In this document: piece by piece, positions 59,047-64,000 of the stretch
Layout: each line of letters opens with the position of its first letter
Numbering within the stretch: the stretch's first letter is position 1
DNA from: Akebia trifoliata
Taxonomy: Eukaryota > Streptophyta > Magnoliopsida > Ranunculales > Lardizabalaceae
DNA: 64,000 nt
Direction of reading: 5' to 3'
NCBI GenBank assembly: GCA_017979445.1
Contig: CM030719.1
Span: 26,617,317-26,681,316, forward strand
The notes under the pieces: generated by a model
Told to the model about the DNA's origin: nothing
Seen by the model: only the letters and a program-made list of their open reading frames with translations
The model's database searches: none
Made by a program: the position numbers and the translations under genes

Positions 59047-60789
59047 ATTAGTTATGTGGTTACCTAGAATTAGGGAGAGCATCATTTAGGCCAAGTACAT
59101 CGTACTTGTTCCCAAACCCTGAAACTACAGAATTGGCACCCAACAATCTAACCCTAGGTTCATGTTGGAGTTCTTTCGGAAGAGCTATGTCACGCCAATC
59201 ATCTACCTGTTTCATTAGTAAATTTATTTATTTCAAAAATAGTTACCAAGAGTGCAAAAAAGAGCTCTAGAAGAGAAAAAAAGACAATGTCTAACATTAA
59301 TATTTCGATAAATGTTTGCGTAATTGTTCTTGAGTTCAAAACCCCTCATCGGCGATCCCCCTAATGCTTTAAGAGGCCAGTGCACTTGGCACGTGTTGGA
59401 AGGGGTGCCTTACGTGTCCATGGGAATAGTCAGACTAAGTCTGCATACCCATGTATCCACAAAAAAAATGAGTTTGCGTAATAGTTTTCTTTCCGATGAG
59501 CTTCTTAAGACATACAACAAAAAGACAAATGCAAAATGCACGATAACAACACAAGGAAGAATGTTAGGACAAGAAGACATGCAAGCTCATGAAAATTTGA
59601 GAAGAGACAAGAAATAACAACACTCACAACTTGAAGTAGAGCATCCAATAACCCGGGTATTTTAGCTAGAGGGGTTGCATCTCTCCGCACATCGTCTTTC
59701 TCTTTGAAAGAAAGCAAAGTGAGAGTATTCAACGCCCATGTCAACTCACTCTTTAATCCACTTTGAAGTGCAAGAACTATCCTTTTGTTGTTTTGATCTG
59801 GGAAAAAAAATTAAAAATAAAGTGTGATCTACTTGTGAGATATCGTAAGATCAAAATTAACTTATTAGAACCGCATTAGCTTCCATTAGACACATAAAAT
59901 CCGTTACATGCATATCCTTCGAAATAACACCATCCATGAAACAAAATATTCATCAGTTAACTTACCCAATAATCATAATTGATGATCATGTATTTTGGTT
60001 GAACAAATAGCCCATTTGTGGGTGAACCATCACGACAAAATTCTCCGATTTAAAAAAAAAATTATGATTAAGTCGCATTTCTTTCAAAGGATTTTGTCCC
60101 AACTTATCCGAAGGTTGTAAAAATTACATTTTTATATTATGTTTAATATAAAAATTAAATTAAATTAAATTTTCAGAATACAAAATTTTGTAATTGCGTT
60201 TAATATATGAGAAACATATATTTTTCTTTTTCTCAATTTCCTCAATTTTTTTCCCTAATTTTCCGATTTCTTTTCGATTTTTTTTTTTTTTTTTACTTTC
60301 CGAATTATCCCCGAAACCTGATTTTGTCACTATGGGGTGACCTGAGTAATGCCTCATAGTATTAATTAGTGTTTAGGTGTTTGAATTTCTGGTAACCCTA
60401 GAAATATTGTGATCAATAATTCTAAGTTAATAATTCTCTCAAAGCAATTTCATGACCTAAATACTGAGATTTCGATTCAAAGGTTTAATTTGCGAGAAAA
60501 CCCATATTTAAAACCTTATTTGGTTGGTCAATAAAAGAGATTCAACTACAGATTTTAAAGAAAACGAGAGATTTGAACAAGATCGAGAGAGTGAGAGAGA
60601 CTGACCAGCAAAGGTGCTATGAACTTGGAGAGATGGACCCAAGAGAGTCGATGGTGCAGCCGAATCGGCTGCAGCCGCGGAAGCTGCGGAGTTGTTGCTC
60701 CCACTCCCGAAAGGACGGCCTCGTTTCGGTGCTGGAGCAGCTGCGCCACCCGCTGCTGAGCCGAGCTTGCTTTGCTCCCTCTTCTGCAT
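54498..60789 (-). CDS. LFR: LFR-like armadillo-repeat subunit of SWI/SNF chromatin remodelling complexes, eight exons
   Basis: Minus-strand exons: 60789-60606, 59797-59628, 59206-59064, 58910-58651, 55910-55805, 55248-55110, 54960-54833, 54753-54498. All introns have GT donors and AG acceptors, and the phases close to one 461-aa frame ending GIWGM-stop. The protein matches Arabidopsis LFR, which in that plant works with SWI/SNF ATPases in leaf and flower development. Visible parts: N-terminal MQKRE, an AT-hook-like KRGRPFGS (residues 22-29), an Ala/Ser-rich linker, then helical repeats (TWALNTLTLLSFKEKDD; RNFSFMPDNE and AQHRHCLETVFQCI; LETIVNLAPLLDLRIFSS; AWHCAAAELLGRLIINPDNE; AVGALYNLSEVNMDC; PEVCRKAAMILESLVAEPQN). 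A second in-frame ATG lies 45 nt upstream of the chosen start in a GA-rich leader, but MQKRE is the conserved start. Intron 4 is 2.7 kb and, like introns 2 and 5, contains transposon insertions. The gene looks functional. Confidence 0.95.
55298..55772. mobile_element. hAT-type element in LFR intron 5 with near-perfect 8-bp target duplication
   Basis: The element 55306-55764 (459 bp) begins tagggctacaacttgggcgg and its right end, read inward, is taggggtgcaactagggcag. It is flanked by ctagaatc (55298-55305) and ctagaatg (55765-55772), 7 of 8 identical. TAGGG.TGCAACT ends and an 8-bp duplication fit the hAT superfamily. No transposase is encoded. It lies 40 bp inside the 3' splice-donor side of intron 5 (donor at 55804) and 50 bp before the acceptor of exon 6. 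Confidence 0.82.
56850..56975 (-). mobile_element. Probable SINE in LFR intron 4
   Basis: On the minus strand: cttgagtggtggaatactgg (A-box-like) followed about 45 nt later by ggtcgcgagattgagtctcc (B-box-like), then a 3' region. The same strand as LFR. No target duplication was found, so this is the weakest of the SINE calls. Confidence 0.45.
58051..58281 (+). mobile_element. tRNA-derived SINE with 12-bp target duplication, in LFR intron 4
   Basis: tctgaaattagt flanks the element at 58051-58062 and 58270-58281. The 207-bp body (58063-58269) has an A-box-like ggtgagatggccaggacc, a clear B box (taagttcgaatc, near 58112) and an A-rich tail (tatcaaaaaaaaaa). It is inserted antisense to LFR. A second, 5'-truncated copy lies at 59325-59471; both share ggcacgtgttggaag and gactaagtctg.ataccgatgtat-like text. 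Confidence 0.88.
58976..59047. repeat. (TA)n(GA)n microsatellite filling much of LFR intron 3
   Basis: About 48 bp of TA-rich repeat followed by about 11 GA units. It ends 17 bp from the GTAACC donor of intron 3 on the minus strand and makes up nearly half of this 153-bp intron. Confidence 0.92.
59314..59482 (+). mobile_element. 5'-truncated SINE copy with 11-bp target duplication, in LFR intron 2
   Basis: gtttgcgtaat occurs at 59314-59324 and 59472-59482. The 147-bp body between starts near the B box (cttgagttcaaaaccc) and continues as in the SINE at 58063 (ttggcacgtgttggaag, cagactaagtctgcatac), ending in an A tail (ccacaaaaaaaa). Also antisense to LFR. Confidence 0.86.
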
Positions 60790-60898
60790 CTCTCTCTCTC
60801 TCTCTCCAGTGAGACTCAATTGTAAAAGTACCAAACATCTTGATCTGGTACTCTGGAAGTATCTTAGTTATTATATTTTGGGCAATCTTGTATACGGG
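60790..60898 (-). promoter_or_regulatory. LFR 5' leader and start region
   Basis: On the minus strand the 20 nt before the start codon are a pure GA run (complement of 60790-60807). An upstream in-frame ATG lies at 60834-60832 with no stop before the main start. No clear TATA box is visible within 150 bp, which suits a broadly expressed TATA-less gene, but this is inference. Confidence 0.4.
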
Positions 60899-61051
60899 TC
60901 TTAAAGTGCAATAAACACACTTTGAGAATAAGCATCTGGGGTATTTTGGTAATAAATGTTTTTTTTTAGGTCTTTTCGGTACAAAATTTAATTTCCCAGG
61001 TGTAATTAATTCACTTTAACAAGTGCCCTTAGGGCACATGTTAACAAAATA
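60899..61051. mobile_element. Small DNA element (TTAAAGTGCAATAAA family) just upstream of LFR
   Basis: Left end cttaaagtgcaataaacaca; right end caagtgcccttagggcacat followed by gttaacaaa. The gtgccctaagggcac end is palindromic. Related sequences lie at 12172, 36786 and 49318. It sits about 110 bp upstream of the LFR start codon. Confidence 0.55.
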
Positions 61052-62955
61052 CCCCCCCCTTATGATGTAAATATTTGAACCCACCTGAGGCTGACTCACG
61101 CATAAGATGGCCTTACTGACTACTTCTACCCAAGAATTTTGCTCTTTTTAAAGCTTGTTCTCTAAGAATTGGATTTGAGCATTTTTTGTTTCCCTAATGA
61201 GTTTCTGACTCAAATATTTACTTGGCTAACATGGCAAAGGCAAAGAACTATTGATCATTCTCTTTGTGTATCCCAAAGAAAAAGATCTATGGTTATGTGC
61301 ATTTGTCACATCAGCCGCGTACCGATTGAGTGAAACTTTTCTGAGTCAGAAAATCACGACTATTTTATTTTAACTTCTCGAGATATGATTCTCCTTCATC
61401 TTGCTTAAGCTGTTGTACACAATGTTGACCTTAATCAATATATATCATTAATCAGTCTAATTGGTGAATAGATCCCTTAAGGGGTGGACCAAGTTTTTAT
61501 AGGGCTTGGACCAAGTCTAATTGGTGAGTTAAAGTTGATTAGTTGAGCTTACCAATCCTTTAAAAAAATAAAAATAGTTTCAGAATTATGGTCTTTGTGA
61601 TCTTTTACAGTTTTTAGTAGGACAATAAAAAAAAGTTTCCACAATTTAAGGAAGATTGTAAAGGGTACAATGCGTAGAGAATCTTTTCTAACGTATAAAT
61701 CAGTATTATCATCTTCCAATTCTTTTCCAATATCTCTCAAGAAAAATCTTAAATTGAATTTCAAATTGAAAGGTTAGTGGTAGCCCATCCATGTGGTTAA
61801 GCAATCTTCGAATAGGAATATGTTCCTCAAATATCTTGGATTCCAAGATTTTATGGGTCATAGGAGATCCTATCAATGATCTATGTTGTGTTAAGGGTAT
61901 TTAGAGTATTAGATATGATTAAGGTGTATAATGATATGGTAAACCGATGAGTGTTGGATGTAATGAAAGAGTCAAGGCCCACAAATTTTAGAAATTGAAT
62001 TTTGACGACTTTGACCTATTGAAATTTCTCCCATCCTCCATTAATTTGATGATTTCAATCTGTAAAAAATAAAATAATAAAATAAAATTCCACAATGAAA
62101 GAGTCGACATCCTTGGGCCATCGAATATGGGCTTTTTCACATTGTGTTGGTATTGCATGTACCTAAGGAATTTAAACAAGATATGATGTTTTAAGAGGCC
62201 AGTTGTCTCAACCCAGACGTATCCAAATCCTGTCTTAAAAAAAATATTATGATATATTAAATCACTATATATCTGAGTAATAGACTAGTAGGTTAGGATG
62301 ATTATGCAATAACCTGTACTTATCTACATTTCTTTACTTAATACACTAGGAAAGATCAAAAAACTTATCTTAGACATCCTTAATTAAACTCTGAACATAC
62401 ATAATATCTAAATGACTCGATCGATTCTGTTTGAGAAGATTATCCAAGTCTTTGGCAATATAAACTTAGTTAAACTCATCTTAGTCAAAATAAATAAATA
62501 AATAAATACCATGGATGTCAAATGCCTAATGAAACACTCTTTTTATCCCACCAACCCCTTGAATAGTCAAACTAGCTCTACTAGCGACATATGAATTAGA
62601 TTTGAATTTTAAAAATCATAAAAATAATGGTTAAGAATCAACCATGAAAAATACTCAAATATAATTACTAGAAGTCACCGATCAAGATGATTTTCGGTAT
62701 CATCTTATAGTATTGGTGGACCCAATAAGTGTTCCACAAGACATCGCCGACGGTGACATCAATATTTTTGTTGTGTGGAGTTGATTTCTTAACCATATTG
62801 ACTAGAATTTATGTACACAGAATAATTTAAGTGGGTCCTTTAAATTAGTCTTACCAAACTAGAAACACAGTAGGAGGATAAGCTGAAACCTTACACCTTA
62901 AGTAAGCCAAAAAATGCAATAATACATACTTGACTTCCCATGCATCTCAAATTTT
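61052..62955. other. Intergenic, no gene seen
   Basis: Contains a hairpin repeat of the AGAAAAAGATC family at 61229-61325 (ctctttgtgtatcccaaaga, then agatctatggttatgtgcat). The rest is AT-rich without supported frames. Confidence 0.45.
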
Positions 62956-62962
62956 TAGGGAA

Positions 62963-64000
62963 CATTACTTAAAAAATCCTGGCATAGGGACTTTTTTTTC
63001 TAAATAATCCCTAAGTTTTGGGCGATCTCGTAATAGTTCATTTAGTAAATTTTTCTTTTTTTAATAGTCCATGGACCTCATCTCACATTTATAATGCATG
63101 TCTTTGAAATACTCGAACTACCCTCTTCTCAGCTTCTTCACTTAGGTTTTCCAATGGCGATTGCAATCTTTGACCATGAATGAAAAATGGATAATGATAT
63201 TCTCTCAATTTTGAACATTTCGATGTATTCTTTTGTTTATTTCTATTTTTCTTTGTAAGAAAATGAAGAACAAAATTGAAATTCTAAATTTTTTTATGAT
63301 TATGTCGTAACTTTTAATTTGCAACAATGATATATGCATTTTGAGTATTTCGAAGAGATTTACAAATATTAAAATCGACAAATGAAAAATCAGGTTCACT
63401 TTACAGTTTCAAGTTCACCACTTTTATTGTCTAGTTCAACATTTAATTACTGTCGAATTTGACAATATTTTCATAATAATAAAAAAATCGTCGAACTCGA
63501 TAGTAATTAAATGTTGAATTAATAAAAAGTGATAAACTTAACATTGTAAATGTGATCGAGATTTTTATTTTTATTTTAGTTTGATACAGAGTAAATCTTC
63601 TCAAAATACTCAAAATGTATCAATTGTAATTGGAAATAAAAAATTACAACATAATCATTAAATTTTGAGTCTCAATTTCGTTCTTCATTTTTTTTACAAA
63701 TCATCGAAACAGATATTTAAAAAAAATGTATGTCTTAATTTCAAAATTAAGAGAATATCGTTCATTCATCATTCATAATCAAAGATCGTTGAAAATAATC
63801 ACAATCGCCATTGAAAAACTTAACAAAGTGAAGAAGATGAGAAAATGATAATTTGGATATTTCATAGACATTATAAATGTGAGATGAGATCTAGAGACTA
63901 TTAAAAAAAGAAAAATTTAGTAAATGGACTATCAAGAGACCCCCCAAAACTTAGGGATTATTTAGAAAAAAGTCCCTCTACCAAAGTCATTTAAGTAATT
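62963..64000. mobile_element. Large foldback element of about 1 kb at the window end
   Basis: The left arm starts cattacttaaaaaatcctgg and continues agggacttttttttctaaat, aatccctaagttttgggcga, tagtaaatttttcttttttt and catctcacatttataatg. The right arm repeats all of this in inverse: cattataaatgtgagatgag, aaagaaaaatttagtaaatg, ccaaaacttagggattattt, agaaaaaagtccctctacca, then catttaagtaatt at the window end. The arms are about 480 bp each, meeting around gttcaacatttaattactgt and its inverse near 63440-63515. The right end probably lies at or just beyond 64000, so the target site cannot be checked. Confidence 0.75.

Noticed and set aside
60573..60904. Plus-strand open frames of 79 and 70 codons
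   Set aside because: Antisense to LFR exon 1 and its leader; the composition derives from the Ala/Ser-coding stretch and the GA tract.

Overview
This window looks like nuclear DNA of a flowering plant, most likely a eudicot. It is AT-rich and microsatellite-rich, crowded with plant-type transposable elements, and its few genes are intron-split plant families. No species can be named from it. Only two loci look like intact host genes. One is a two-exon 3-ketoacyl-CoA synthase (KCS) on the + strand (37777-41948), predicted at 459 aa. The other is an eight-exon gene on the - strand (60789-54498), predicted at 461 aa. Its product matches LFR (LEAF AND FLOWER RELATED), the armadillo-repeat subunit of plant SWI/SNF chromatin remodellers. 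The splice junctions of both were placed by hand, and the reading frame closes exactly across every junction.

Layout. 1-3000: decayed Ty1/copia element on the - strand, cut off by the window edge and split by a 1336-bp insertion flanked by a perfect 10-bp repeat. 3482-10626: CACTA-like DNA transposon that has captured introns and exons of two unrelated host genes, a GID8/CTLH gene and a JMJ31-type JmjC oxygenase. It carries a further 1.28-kb insertion bordered by a 63-bp perfect duplication. 10627-37300: gene-free repeat territory. It holds a solo LTR with perfect 5-bp target duplications, a LINE fragment with a 16-bp target duplication, a roughly 3.2-kb LTR-like block, hAT-type and foldback elements, and a tandem array of 381-bp foldback units separated by (TA)n (25457-27199). 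37300-42120: the KCS gene, whose 2.8-kb intron holds several repeats. 42120-54490: intergenic foldback elements, a second LINE fragment and a SINE. 54498-60789: LFR, with SINEs and a hAT-type element in its introns. 60840-64000: repeats, ending in a foldback of about 1 kb.

The KCS would act in very-long-chain fatty acid elongation (waxes, suberin, sphingolipids, seed oils). LFR would act in chromatin remodelling. Nothing suggests the two work together. The most unusual structures are the multi-gene-capturing CACTA element and the microsatellite-anchored foldback family with its tandem array and recombinant unit. All family assignments come from reading the translated sequence, without database searches.
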